The position numbers were made by a program, and so were the translations under genes. The notes under the pieces were generated by a model. The model saw only the letters and a list, made by a program, of their open reading frames with translations, ran no database searches and was not told the origin of the DNA. From NCBI RefSeq assembly GCF_001037465.1, contig NZ_LFCV01000064.1, positions 1 through 63,926 of the forward strand: a DNA stretch of 63,926 bases, given 5' to 3'. Shown piece after piece: positions 17,266 through 26,150 of the stretch. Origin of the DNA: Xenorhabdus khoisanae. GTDB taxonomy: Bacteria > Pseudomonadota > Gammaproteobacteria > Enterobacterales > Enterobacteriaceae. Positions within the stretch are counted from its first letter, which is position 1. Each line of letters starts with the position of its first letter.

Positions 17266-19174
17266 AAGAACGACCGCCTTTTGATTCGACAGTGATTGTT
17301 TCCCTGAACCATGATTTCATTTCCTTGTGGGAAATAATCATCACTGTGCCACGCTCACGAGCCTTAACCTCAAGAATTGCCATCAAGCGCTCCAGACCTG
17401 CTACATCCAGTGCATCATCAATTTCATCACCGATGAATAATTGAATGTTCTTAGTTGCACGGTTGGCAACCAGATCTTGTAGTGCTAATGCGGTAGCAAT
17501 ACGGACTTTACGTTTTTCACCGCCAGATAAACCGGCAAAAGACTTAGATGCACCTTCTTTAGAAACCGCGATATTAAACTTGTCCTTAACTTCACCTTTT
17601 TTGGTGGTTTCCATCGTAGACCAGACCGCTTCGATAGAACCGTCAGATAACGTATTGAGATATTCCGCAGTGCGAGAATTTAAGAAAGGCGTAACATTAG
17701 ACAGAATATGACTTCTGACACCGGACGGAGAGAATACTTTCCGTGCATGTTCTAACAAAGTACATTCACCATCTAAAACTACTTTGTTCTCTTTTAAAAT
17801 CTTTAAATTATCTTTTAGGAGCAAGGCTTCTTTTTTGGTCTTTTCAATGAGTCCGGTGAATGGGTTAATTTCAGCTTCAATCACTTTTAATTTATCAATT
17901 TCTGCCTTGTAATAAATTTCTGCGGTTTTCTCATTAGTGGTTGATTTCTCAACATAGGCTCGTTGTTTTTGAAGATTAGCAATGCTTTCCATTTGAACAT
18001 CAATGTTCGGGCGTGAAGTTCTTAAGATTGTCAGCTTTTCTTCTGCTTTTGTAAGCTGTTCAGTGATTTTATTAATCTCCGGAATAAGCTCAACAGTAAT
18101 GGTCGTCATATCTGTTCTAGCCTTATCAACATGACCTTTTTTGACAGTTTCCAAATTGCTTTCACAGTAAGGTTTACCACATTCAGAACATGGCACACCG
18201 ACTTTAGCCACAACTTCCGTGGCATTGGTCATAGCTCGTTTAGCTTGTGCTTTTAGGCGATCTATTTCATTCTGTTTTATCATCTGCATTGAACGAGTTT
18301 TCGCAATTGCAGACTCAAGCTCACTGACCTTATGATCATGTTCTGTGACACCTGAAATTTCGGTACGAATGTCGGTAATTTTTTCATCGATTGACTCGAG
18401 TGATGGGTTATCTCTACTGGACAACTGTAATTCGGCCAGATTAATTTCAGCCAATTCAATGGATTTTTTTACCTCTGTAATACGTACCTTACGTTGCGAT
18501 TCCCATTTGGCAGCAGAGTGTTCAGTTTCCTCAGACGTTTCGAGGGCACTGATAAATGCACGGTCAGCAACAGTAATTTTCCCATCAACACCATCACGTT
18601 CAGCAAGTTTTGCATTGTGCCTCTCACGAGCAATCTCATACGAGTAGGTAAGACGATCAACCCCCGCAGCTTCTTCAACAATAGCTTTCAGATTCTTGTC
18701 GGTCATGCCCGGTAAATCAGGCATGTTTTCCTGACTGGCATAGATTGAAGCCAGAAATACCTCTTTGGAAGCGCCTATCAGCTTTTCGATAAACTCCTGA
18801 GTGAGCTTGTCAGTACCTTTTGTCAGGTCACCATCTTCACAAGACACCATTAAGCGGTTCTTATTGGTAGTATGAGCACGGTGGCGCATTATGGAATAAC
18901 GTTTGCTGTCTTCATCTTCAATTACGATAGAAACTCGGCAATTCTTTTCAAATCCTGTGCTTAACACATCATCAGCTTTCAGCCCATTAGCTGTTTCACC
19001 GTAAATCCCCCAACATAAGGCATTCATTAGAGTGGATTTGCCTGAACCATTACTGTTTGCTGAGGTATCGTCAGTATTTTTACCTTGAATTAAAATTAAA
19101 CCACGGTCATTCAGTTCAACTTCTGCTTCTGCAATCCTCATAAAGTTTTCAACAGTCATTTTGATGAATTTCAT
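17255..19174 (-). CDS. sbcC: SbcC/Rad50-like ATPase (T4 gp46 type)
   Basis: A 639-residue SMC-type ATPase. The Walker A in 'NSNGSGKSTLMNAL' (about residues 41-52) is preceded by a small insertion. Two long coiled-coil arms (about 180-320 and 340-490) flank a zinc hook 'CSEC' at Cys329/Cys332. The C-terminal half carries the ABC signature 'LSGGEKRKVRIATALAL', Walker B 'LFIGDEIDDALD' and the H-loop 'MIISHK'. With the SbcD-like partner, whose stop overlaps its start, it forms a DNA-end-processing nuclease for replication by recombination. Confidence 0.93.
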   Translation of the reverse strand: MKFIKMTVENFMRIAEAEVELNDRGLILIQGKNTDDTSANSNGSGKSTLMNALCWGIYGETANGLKADDVLSTGFEKNCRVSIVIEDEDSKRYSIMRHRAHTTNKNRLMVSCEDGDLTKGTDKLTQEFIEKLIGASKEVFLASIYASQENMPDLPGMTDKNLKAIVEEAAGVDRLTYSYEIARERHNAKLAERDGVDGKITVADRAFISALETSEETEHSAAKWESQRKVRITEVKKSIELAEINLAELQLSSRDNPSLESIDEKITDIRTEISGVTEHDHKVSELESAIAKTRSMQMIKQNEIDRLKAQAKRAMTNATEVVAKVGVPCSECGKPYCESNLETVKKGHVDKARTDMTTITVELIPEINKITEQLTKAEEKLTILRTSRPNIDVQMESIANLQKQRAYVEKSTTNEKTAEIYYKAEIDKLKVIEAEINPFTGLIEKTKKEALLLKDNLKILKENKVVLDGECTLLEHARKVFSPSGVRSHILSNVTPFLNSRTAEYLNTLSDGSIEAVWSTMETTKKGEVKDKFNIAVSKEGASKSFAGLSGGEKRKVRIATALALQDLVANRATKNIQLFIGDEIDDALDVAGLERLMAILEVKARERGTVMIISHKEMKSWFRETITVESKGGRSYVN

Positions 19175-20259
19175 TATTCTTTTCCCTCTGCTTGGGATAA
19201 CACGTCCTCACACACCGCTGTCAGTTTTGTCACATCAATAGAGGTATCTGATTTCCCTATAAGTACACAGTAATTGCCGACAGATTCTTTAAGGCTATCT
19301 ATCTTGGCTGTTCCTGCTGTAGCAGTACCAACACTTACCAGAGAGGCTTCTTTCGTAAAATTACGAGTAATACCACTTGCTCCTAGCAGCTTTGCCATTT
19401 CTTCTAACTTCTTGCCGTGTTCATCATCTTTGATGACAGCGCGAATTCGGACGTAATTGCCTTTCACCATTTCAGGAGTAAGTTCGTTATCCAATTCAAG
19501 GAAAATAGGGGCTTTAGTTGCATGTTGGCTATATGTTCCATCTTGATTAATCAGCATATAGCCAGCGGTAGTGCCGATATCTCCCCAGTTTTGATGGGTC
19601 AGTGCCCCAACCGAAATAACACCGGGAATAACTTCTTTGTGGTTGTGATAATGACCAGAAAGAACATAGCGAAAACCCAAACCGTTAAACTCTTCTGCCT
19701 CCATACCTACATCTGGCATGCCGGGGATCGCTTTGTTAATTGAGGTATGAATAATCAGATCATTTGGAACTGATATATCAATGGTTTTCGCCAGTTCTTT
19801 GACTGTATTCAGTAATGATCTATGGTCGCTATACCAGCTAATCATGTGAACCTTTACACCATCAAGATCAAATGATTGTGGTGTTTTAGAACAGACAATA
19901 TTAGCGCCTATTTTGGAAAACGAAGCCGAAGCATTTGCTGAAAATACAGAATCATTAGTTTCTAAATCATGATTGCCAGCAAGGATGTACACTGGTAAAC
20001 CGAGCGTATTGATGATCTTGTTATACAGTTCTGATGTGAAATGAAGAACTGTAGGCGCAATGGAGCCACGAACGTGAAAAACATCACCTGCATGAAATAA
20101 CGCTTTTGCACCAGCCTCTTTTGCTGCGACAGCTGCTTCCCAAGTAGCATCCAATTGAATTTTTAGGCGAGAGTTCATTCCATTGTGTGAAGTGGTCGCA
20201 AAGGCATCCCAAACATGGTAATGCGTGTCAGATATTAATCCGTATAGCGCTTTTTTCAT
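19174..20259 (-). CDS. sbcD: SbcD/Mre11-like nuclease (T4 gp47 type)
   Basis: A 361-residue calcineurin-like phosphoesterase. The metal-binding motifs are in order: 'LISDTHYHVWD', 'LFHAGDVFHVRG', 'ILAGNHDLE', 'LIIHTSINK', 'VLSGHYHNHKE'. It is the nuclease subunit of the SbcCD/gp46-gp47 complex and shares a one-base junction with the ATPase gene. The C-terminal region ('LGASGITRNF...') is likely the ATPase-docking part. Confidence 0.93.
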   Translation of the reverse strand: MKKALYGLISDTHYHVWDAFATTSHNGMNSRLKIQLDATWEAAVAAKEAGAKALFHAGDVFHVRGSIAPTVLHFTSELYNKIINTLGLPVYILAGNHDLETNDSVFSANASASFSKIGANIVCSKTPQSFDLDGVKVHMISWYSDHRSLLNTVKELAKTIDISVPNDLIIHTSINKAIPGMPDVGMEAEEFNGLGFRYVLSGHYHNHKEVIPGVISVGALTHQNWGDIGTTAGYMLINQDGTYSQHATKAPIFLELDNELTPEMVKGNYVRIRAVIKDDEHGKKLEEMAKLLGASGITRNFTKEASLVSVGTATAGTAKIDSLKESVGNYCVLIGKSDTSIDVTKLTAVCEDVLSQAEGKE

Positions 20260-20343
20260 TTATCTTTACCTTTATGTAAGTATTCATATACATATTGAAA
20301 TTAGGATAATAACAGAATAGAAAAGGCAAAGAAGAAAGAAAAT

Positions 20344-20369
20344 AAGGCGCTATAGGTGTTACGCGCCTT
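20344..20369 (-). terminator. Hairpin terminator of the 20379-21005 gene
   Basis: AAGGCGC/GCGCCTT stem with a 12-base loop, followed on the minus strand by a T-rich stretch (ATTTTCTTTC). It lies just beyond the gene's stop codon. Confidence 0.65.
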
Positions 20370-20378
20370 TAGAGAGGA

Positions 20379-21005
20379 TTACTGGTTGTGATGCCATGAT
20401 AGATTAATCACGTTCGATTGTATGGCTTCAGGTGGATCACCGAGTTTCCTATCTATCTCATCGATAAGTGAATGACTAACTTTTTCAATATAGATAGCGG
20501 TTAATTTGGAATCAGGTTTTAAAAAGTGGCCGTAGGACTTCTGAATAACAGTTTTCACTTCATCGATAGATTTGCCTCCCATAGCAAGATGGTTGAATTG
20601 AGCGTGTATCTCAAGCATTTTATCGATAGAACCTGAAACAACGCTACGTACCATTCCAAACCGGAGGATTTCACCTGTTTTAGAGTCAGTCAGCGCAATA
20701 ACTTTTCCTTTTACTAATCTTTCTTGCCATGTTGTGCCCGCTCTTAGAGTGTTAAAAATAGGGAACTCTAAGCCAACGTAGGGCGTTCTGAATGAGATAG
20801 ATGGTACGAATCTGGCACAAGTACGTATAGTGGCTTCTGCATGGCTCTCAGTGAGTTTTAGAGCACGTTGAATAGGGCAGTTAGATATGATGGAACAAAT
20901 TTGGCATAGATGGTTATTGCGGGATCGCAGGGATTTCGGTTCGATGGTATAGACACCTGTTTCCAATCGTCTGACCCTTTTCTGTTTTTGTTTATGATCG
21001 GTCAT
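20379..21005 (-). CDS. Hypothetical Cys-rich protein with ASCH-like segment
   Basis: A 208-residue protein with a basic N-terminus, a Cys cluster ('LCQICSIISNCPIQ' and a later 'RTCARF') suggesting zinc or an Fe-S cluster, and a middle segment 'FPIFNTLRAGTTWQERLVKGKVIALTDSKTGEILRFGMVRSV' that recalls ASCH/PUA-like RNA-binding domains. It is the gene closest to the origin on its left and is transcribed away from it. ASCH assignment is from memory and moderate at best. Confidence 0.55.
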   Translation of the reverse strand: MTDHKQKQKRVRRLETGVYTIEPKSLRSRNNHLCQICSIISNCPIQRALKLTESHAEATIRTCARFVPSISFRTPYVGLEFPIFNTLRAGTTWQERLVKGKVIALTDSKTGEILRFGMVRSVVSGSIDKMLEIHAQFNHLAMGGKSIDEVKTVIQKSYGHFLKPDSKLTAIYIEKVSHSLIDEIDRKLGDPPEAIQSNVINLSWHHNQ

Positions 21006-21169
21006 TAATTTGTCTTATTTACTGCTTGTCAGATTATGCGGTAAATCATATCTGAAAAAATGAAGTTGTGTTGCTTTACCTGTTTTTATTCTCAGATATG
21101 TGTATTTATAATTAATTATTTAACAAATAGTTAGATGTAAAAGAGTAGTCAAAAGCTAAGTTACTCATA

Positions 21170-21636
21170 TTTTCCACAGGATAGATCTAATAATAAGACC
21201 CTAAGAGATCTATATAAGATCAATATAGATCCCCGTAGCTGGAATCCCGCATCATATAAGGCTTGAGAGTGGATCTGCGACCACTATAAAGAGTATTTAG
21301 ACCACTAACATGAGCTTTTATGACTACTATGGAGAGTAAACAAACCACTGTAGAAAGAAACTACGACTACTATGGAGAGTAAAGGAAGATTCTATCCACA
21401 AGGAGATTGATTGGGCTTTTTTACATATCAACAGGTTAGATCCTAATAAGTAAGTACCAAAGAGTTCTATAAGTACATAGAGATTCATTTTCTTATTTTC
21501 TTTTGTATATCAAATAGATTAATCATTTCATGACCACTATGAACAGTAAAATGACTACTATGAAGAGTAAATAAACCACTATAGAATGTGACATGACCAC
21601 TATCGACAATAATAATAGACTACTATGATGAGTAAA
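21170..21636. other. Iteron-type replication origin upstream of repA
   Basis: Components in order: DnaA-box-like TTTTCCACA at 21170; a GATC cluster at 21184, 21207, 21218, 21228 and 21272, three of them 10-11 bp apart; five RepA iterons of form GACTACTATGGAGAGTAAA beginning about 21279, 21300, 21322, 21343 and 21365; a second DnaA-box-like CTATCCACA at 21392; an AT-rich stretch to 21530; and five more iterons beginning 21532, 21553, 21574, 21595 and 21618. Spacing of 21-23 bp puts them on one helix face. The repA start follows at 21671. This matches P1/RepFIB-type origins. Confidence 0.85.
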
Positions 21637-21670
21637 CGAGCCTAATTAATTCAATTGAGAGGGGACTGTT

Positions 21671-22684
21671 TTGCCTGAAAATACCTTATTTGACGAGGAA
21701 TTAATTCAAGCTTTTTCAGAGGTGAGAAAAGAAACAGGTGAATTAGTCACGTTAATGCCAAACACAAACAATACAGTGCAGCCAGTGGCTTTAATGCGCC
21801 TCGGATTGTTTGTACCAACCCTTAAATCGACGAATCGTAGTAAACGTAACCTGATGGCCTCAATGGATGCAACTGATGAATTGAAGCAATTATCGCTGGC
21901 TAAATCTGAGGGTTATACGAATATCAAGATAACTGGCGAACGTCTTGATATGGATAATGATTTCAAAACGTGGGTAGGTGTGATCCATTCATTTGCCAAG
22001 CACAAAGTCATTGGTGACAAGGTCACGTTGAAGTTTGTCGATTTTATCAAGTTATGCGGTATTCCCTCATCCCGCTCATCAAAGAGATTACGTGAAAGAC
22101 TGGATGAATCTTTGCGGCGTATTGTCTCTACAACTCTCTCGTTTACGAGTGATACAAAGGCGTATCACTCCCATCTGGTTCAGTCAGCCTACTACGACAT
22201 GCAGAAAGATACGGTGACGTTACAAGCCGACCCAAAAATTTTTGAGTTGTACCAGTTCGACCACAAAGTTTTATTGCAGCTACGAGCCATTAATGAATTA
22301 TCGCGTAAAGAGAGCGCTCAGGCGCTTTATACGTTCATTGAGAGTTTGCCATCAAATCCAGCTCCGGTATCGCTAGCAAGGCTTAGAGCGCGGTTAAATT
22401 TGAAATCTCGTGTCAATACGCAGAATGCTACTGTTCGTCGGGCTATGGAGCAGTTGAAAGAAATTGGGTATCTAGACTTTACCGAAACTAAGAAAGGGAA
22501 CTCGGTTTACTTCATGATCCACGAGCGGACGCCTAAGCTCAAAAAAACCAAGGTTATCAAAACAGTTGGGAAACGAAAGACCACTAAAGAGAGTAAAGCC
22601 TCTAAAGGAAGTGATGATACTATCCTTGCCGAACTGACTAGGGAAGAGTTGGAGTTACTAGAAAAAATAAGAAAATCAAAGTGA
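21671..22684 (+). CDS. repA: RepFIB-family replication initiator RepA
   Basis: A 337-residue initiator strongly resembling IncFIB RepA from memory: '[32 protein letters not shown]', '[21 protein letters not shown]', '[37 protein letters not shown]' and '[18 protein letters not shown]' (two winged-helix domains). It binds the iterons, opens the origin and represses itself. The first codon is TTG with GAGGGG upstream; there is no ATG near the conserved N-terminus. The last 55 residues are Lys-rich. An iteron-like sequence lies inside the coding region at 22579-22597. Confidence 0.95.
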   Translation: MPENTLFDEELIQAFSEVRKETGELVTLMPNTNNTVQPVALMRLGLFVPTLKSTNRSKRNLMASMDATDELKQLSLAKSEGYTNIKITGERLDMDNDFKTWVGVIHSFAKHKVIGDKVTLKFVDFIKLCGIPSSRSSKRLRERLDESLRRIVSTTLSFTSDTKAYHSHLVQSAYYDMQKDTVTLQADPKIFELYQFDHKVLLQLRAINELSRKESAQALYTFIESLPSNPAPVSLARLRARLNLKSRVNTQNATVRRAMEQLKEIGYLDFTETKKGNSVYFMIHERTPKLKKTKVIKTVGKRKTTKESKASKGSDDTILAELTREELELLEKIRKSK

Positions 22685-22696
22685 TATCTGGATTAA

Positions 22697-22766
22697 GACC
22701 ACTATAGAAAGTAAACATCTAACGACCACTATAGTGAGAAGTTAACTCTTTATAGTGGTCTTTTTT
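22697..22766 (+). terminator. repA terminator built from opposed iterons
   Basis: A direct iteron (22697-22715) is followed by a second (22724-22742) facing an inverted one (22745-22760). GACCACTATA and TATAGTGGTC form a 10-bp stem followed by TTTTTT, so the inverted iterons double as an intrinsic terminator for repA. Confidence 0.75.
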
Positions 22767-22798
22767 ATGTTACTTGGGTTTGGATTAGGGTATTAGAA

Positions 22799-23437
22799 TT
22801 ATTCTTCTATATTTGGCAAAACAGTAGGGTCGAAGATAATTCTATGCTGCGATGGATTTCTAGCGCATATTAGCAGATGCTGTCGATGTTCTTTAGAGCC
22901 TATCATACGCAGTTTCATTTCAGATTTACACCACGGGCAATCACAAGTTATTTTAGTTAAGTAAATGTTTTCTTTTAAACCAATTTCCAGATTTTGCAGA
23001 CCGAGAAGATGTTGGAACTTAAATCGGTTAATGAGTAACCCCATAAGCAAAATAGGTAGAGAGAATACTAAAGCTATGAGCGCGATTGAGTGTAAATAGT
23101 AGTTTCCTGTAAGGAATGGTAAGAAAATTCCAGCTATACTAGCAAGACTTCCCCAAGTACCTAGCTTTAAAAAAGTTGAACGTTTTGCCAGTTTACCTTC
23201 TTTTGACCAAGGAAGTTTTACGAAAGAACGCTGGATATTTAGAGTAGAAGGGTCGATATTATTCGAATTTGTATAACTGTCACCTACATGGATAACATTA
23301 TCTTTTATCTCGGAGTTAAGGGCATTAAAACTATTATCACCAAAGACGATAGAGGTGCCTCCTCTCGTTTTACCGCATGTTGAGCAAAAATTATCATTTT
23401 CCGCGATTTCCTTTCCACAAGCTGTACAAAATACCAA
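22799..23437 (-). CDS. Zinc-ribbon membrane protein
   Basis: A 212-residue protein starting MVFCTACGKEIAENDNFCSTCGKTRG, a zinc-ribbon of two CxxC pairs. Two hydrophobic segments lie at about residues 92-112 and 117-137, followed by a C-terminal region with a second Cys pair (CDCPWCKSEMKL) and a His-rich end. It is probably an inner-membrane protein with cytosolic zinc domains. It converges with repA across the iteron terminator. No function is known to me. Confidence 0.65.
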   Translation of the reverse strand: MVFCTACGKEIAENDNFCSTCGKTRGGTSIVFGDNSFNALNSEIKDNVIHVGDSYTNSNNIDPSTLNIQRSFVKLPWSKEGKLAKRSTFLKLGTWGSLASIAGIFLPFLTGNYYLHSIALIALVFSLPILLMGLLINRFKFQHLLGLQNLEIGLKENIYLTKITCDCPWCKSEMKLRMIGSKEHRQHLLICARNPSQHRIIFDPTVLPNIEE

Positions 23438-23903
23438 CGTAACCTCCTAATTATATGATGCTACCTAGTAATGGACTTTAATGTGCAAGAGGCTCACAGG
23501 TAAGTGAGTATAATATATATACTGTATTTTTATGCTACGTGCTTTAGTTTTTATAATAAATTTAACAATCAGTTGGTAAATTTATTTGTGAAGAAATGCA
23601 TTAAAGCAGTCTGCTAAACTCCTTCTGTAAGGATACCAATTCAATTAATAGTGACGGCGTAACTTTTTGTGTTCTCTTACTAGTATTCACTAGACCACTA
23701 TAGGAAGAAGTAAATCACTCTTTATAGTAGTCATGTTTCTTATAAATAACGTCCATAGTTTTTGCACTACATTACTCATTACTGTGATGTTGGGTGGTGT
23801 ATTTCCTTAATAATTATCAGGAGGTGTTGATAGTGGGTATTGGTGTTGACGGTGGGTATTAAATGAAGTAAAATTACTCTGATTTTTGCAAATGAGGAGA
23901 AAA
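23438..23903. other. Intergenic region with iterons and tandem repeat before hicA
   Basis: No gene seen. It contains an iteron (23693-23714, GACCACTATAGGAAGAAGTAAA) facing an inverted one (23717-23732), and a 19-bp tandem repeat at 23823-23841 and 23842-23860 (GGTGTTGATAGTGGGTATT, one mismatch) about 45 bp upstream of hicA, a likely HicB operator. Confidence 0.55.
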
Positions 23904-24086
23904 ATGAGTAGCGATGATTTAATTAAGAAAATTAAAGCGAACGGCTGGACATTGGTTAGGATCAATGGATCTCACCATGTTTTCGAGAAATCAGGAGAAC
24001 CCTTGCCGTTAGTAATTCCTCACCCGCGTAAAGATATTGCGGTAGGAACGCTAAACAAATTACTAAAACAAGCAAAACTGAAATAA
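23904..24086 (+). CDS. hicA: HicA mRNA interferase toxin
   Basis: A 60-residue HicA: 'MSSDDLIKKIKANGWTLVRINGSHHVFEK' with the catalytic His in GSHH, then 'IPHPRKDIAVGTLNKLLKQAKLK', the double-stranded-RNA-binding-like fold. The ATG at 23904 has GAGGAG at proper spacing; an upstream ATG in the same frame is less likely. The toxin gene precedes the antitoxin, as usual for hicAB. Confidence 0.93.
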   Translation: MSSDDLIKKIKANGWTLVRINGSHHVFEKSGEPLPLVIPHPRKDIAVGTLNKLLKQAKLK

Positions 24087-24142
24087 CAATGAAGTTAAGC
24101 GGCCGTTTATGGTCGCTTATCCTGACTTAAAATGAGGTAACT

Positions 24143-24550
24143 ATGAGATACCCAATATATTTACATCAGGCTGATGACGGTTCATTTTCCGGCTTCGTTC
24201 CAGACGTAATTGGTTGTTACTTCGCTGGTGATACTATAGACGATGCAATTTCTGATGCTACAAATGCTTTAGATACTTACTTTGAATATATGAGTGAGAA
24301 TGGTAACACCCCTGTAGAGGCAAAAACTGTAGCTGAACACCTGAATGATGACGATTGTCAAGGTGGAATCTGGGCTTATGTCGATATAGATCTAACTAAA
24401 TACGAAGGGAAAACGACTAAATTAAACATCACACTACCACAATTTCTGTTGGTAAGAATTGATGACTATGTAAACTCACATCGTGAGTACCACAGCCGTA
24501 GCGGATTCTTTGCCGAATTAGCTAGGCGTGAACTAGCGAAACACTCGTAA
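24143..24550 (+). CDS. hicB: HicB antitoxin
   Basis: A full-length 135-residue HicB: an N-terminal RNase-H-like fold ('MRYPIYLHQADDGSFSGFVPDVIGCYFAGDTIDDAISDATNALDTYFE') and a C-terminal ribbon-helix-helix ('TTKLNITLPQFLLVRIDDYVNSHREYHSRSGFFAELARREL') for operon autorepression. It contrasts with the truncated hicB at 5.4 kb, which belongs to a different HicB subtype. Confidence 0.93.
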   Translation: MRYPIYLHQADDGSFSGFVPDVIGCYFAGDTIDDAISDATNALDTYFEYMSENGNTPVEAKTVAEHLNDDDCQGGIWAYVDIDLTKYEGKTTKLNITLPQFLLVRIDDYVNSHREYHSRSGFFAELARRELAKHS

Positions 24551-24582
24551 CTCAAAATATCCTCTTTGCAAAATCAGAAAAT

Positions 24583-24605
24583 CCCGCCTTATGTGCGGGT
24601 TTTTT
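24583..24605 (+). terminator. Rho-independent terminator of hicAB
   Basis: CCCGC / GCGGG stem with a 7-base loop followed by TTTTTT, 33 bp after the hicB stop. Confidence 0.9.
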
Positions 24606-24658
24606 CTGTTATTAATAGATGGTACTACGCACTATAAATGAATGACCACTATATGTAG

Positions 24659-24880
24659 CTACTTGAGCGTCGAAAGTAATGGATCATGATCAGCATTTTC
24701 CATTCGAGCAATAGAAGGTTGTTGAACACCTATAATGGCAGCCAGTTCCGCTTGTGACATGTCTAGTTCATCACGTAACTGACTAAGGGCTAATTTGATG
24801 CTAGCCAGTTCAATGCGCTTTTCAACATGAGCCTGCATTTCTGGACTTTCTTTTGCTAATAATTCTATGTAATTAGCCAT
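24659..24880 (-). pseudogene. XRE-type antitoxin, 3'-truncated
   Basis: The 73-residue frame is a HigA-like helix-turn-helix protein: 'RIELASIKLALSQLRDELDMSQAELAAIIGVQQPSIARMENADHDPLLSTLK'. Full-length relatives continue past 'STLKRY' for about 25 residues; here a stop follows the Lys. The truncation point falls on an iteron-like sequence (24644-24662, GACCACTATATGTAGCTAC). No toxin gene is adjacent. The HTH itself is intact, so it might still bind DNA. Confidence 0.65.
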
Positions 24881-24961
24881 AATTATTTCTCCAACTTGTC
24901 CAAATGATGACGGTACTCGAAATCAGCTTGTCTGATCGTTTCCTTCTATGAAATGGAGTTT

Positions 24962-25306
24962 TTACTCATCATCATCTTCTTCAATGTCTTCTTCCTTTTT
25001 ACTATCTGCATTTATATACAAAAAGGAATTTTGAAAAATTATATAGCCTTCCGGTTTCGCTACACTGTGATCACTGAGTACGTTGATTACAGAAATTGGG
25101 AAGTCTACAGTATGGTCATCCTTTCCTAGATAATCTGCCCAACGGCTAAAAATTTCTTTTATAAAGAATGCCTTAGTTATTTTTCCGCCATCTTTTTCAA
25201 ACCAATGGAGAATCTTGAAAAGAGGAATGTAAGTTGATCCTTTGTGATAAATTTCAGCTAAATGTGTAGTAATTTCATGTTCAATTCTTGGGTTAGTTTT
25301 TTTCAT
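24962..25306 (-). CDS. Hypothetical protein with acidic tail
   Basis: A 114-residue soluble protein (MKKTNPRIEHEITTHLAEIYHKGSTYIPLFKILHWFEKDGGKITKAFFIKEIFSRW...) ending in a very acidic run (EEDIEEDDDE). It has a plausible start and no known motif. The acidic tail could mimic DNA or mediate protein contacts, but this is speculation. Confidence 0.5.
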   Translation of the reverse strand: MKKTNPRIEHEITTHLAEIYHKGSTYIPLFKILHWFEKDGGKITKAFFIKEIFSRWADYLGKDDHTVDFPISVINVLSDHSVAKPEGYIIFQNSFLYINADSKKEEDIEEDDDE

Positions 25307-25595
25307 AATTATTATCCTTATTTAAAGTTAATCTTTGTACTTGCCTTAATATTATAGAATATATAATATCATAAAATCTATAAAGTTATAATGTATATAA
25401 TATCATTATATTTTATAAAATGATAAAAACTTGATATTTTTCAATTTATTATGTTTGATTTTGTTTTTTGAAAGTGCTGGATGTGATGAAGGAGCATGAG
25501 CACTATAGAGAGTAGCTTTTTGAGAGGTCGATAAGAGGATTGCCGTTGCAATTAGCCTGTACTGCGTCGGTTAGTTGTTTAAAAATCTTTTTTAA
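25307..25595. other. AT-rich spacer with an isolated iteron
   Basis: Very AT-rich, no gene. GAGCACTATAGAGAGTAGC at 25498-25516 is one more iteron-like copy. The segment leads into the GNAT remnant. Confidence 0.4.
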
Positions 25596-25816
25596 AGACA
25601 AGTTGTTGGTGAAATTTTACTAATAGATGCAATTAGGAAAGCTATAGATTCATCAGAGTCTATTTCTATCCCGATGATTATCGTTGAAGCTAAGAATGAA
25701 ATAGCCAAAAGCTATATACAAATATTGGCTTTGAGGAGTTTCCGAGAACGAAGAATAAACTGTTTATGCCTATGGCTTCTGTTGTAGAAATGATAAAGAT
25801 AGTGGATGAAGAGTAA
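25596..25816 (+). pseudogene. GNAT-type toxin remnant with frameshift
   Basis: Translating from 25596 gives 'RQVVGEILLIDAIRKAIDSSESISIPMIIVEAKNEIAKSY', the acetyl-CoA-binding core of TacT-like toxins. After about 25715 the homology moves to another frame, giving 'NIGFEEFP...KLFMPMASVVEMI', the family C-terminus, then stop. The 5' half and the partner antitoxin are missing. It is clearly a decayed TA gene, unlike the intact TacAT at 42.7 kb. Confidence 0.75.
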
Positions 25817-25871
25817 GCCTCAGAACTCATTGGTGGGCTTTGAAGGCTGCTTAACGTGGCCTTTTGCATGT

Positions 25872-26087
25872 TTATTTAATTGGATAATCATCAGTTTTAA
25901 CTCGCATCCTTTTAGCCGATGAGGTTATCAGTCTAGCCATCTCTGATTTGATGTGAGGCCAACAGATGAACATCCACAACCAGCATTTCAAAAATGGGTG
26001 ACGGATGTTGTGCCGTAACATAGATTCGAGCATTAAACCAGTTCCGCCAATGTAAAGCATGAGTAGTACAATAATTGTGTGATTCAT
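25872..26087 (-). CDS. Small membrane protein
   Basis: 71 residues beginning MNHTIIVLLMLYIGGTGLMLE, a single N-terminal membrane segment, then a basic cytosolic or periplasmic tail with two Trp ('LKCWLWMFICWPHIKSEMARL'). No family is recognised. An inverted iteron-like sequence (26117-26130) lies just upstream. Confidence 0.5.
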   Translation of the reverse strand: MNHTIIVLLMLYIGGTGLMLESMLRHNIRHPFLKCWLWMFICWPHIKSEMARLITSSAKRMRVKTDDYPIK

Positions 26088-26150
26088 AATATCTTTATGT
26101 ATGTATTTTAATACGTACTATAGTGGTTTGTCTTATAAGAGTAAAGATAG

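Noticed and set aside
21279-21636. CRISPR array reading of the regularly spaced repeats
   Set aside because: The units are 19-21 bp placed nearly end to end with no unique spacers, next to a Rep initiator; they are iterons.
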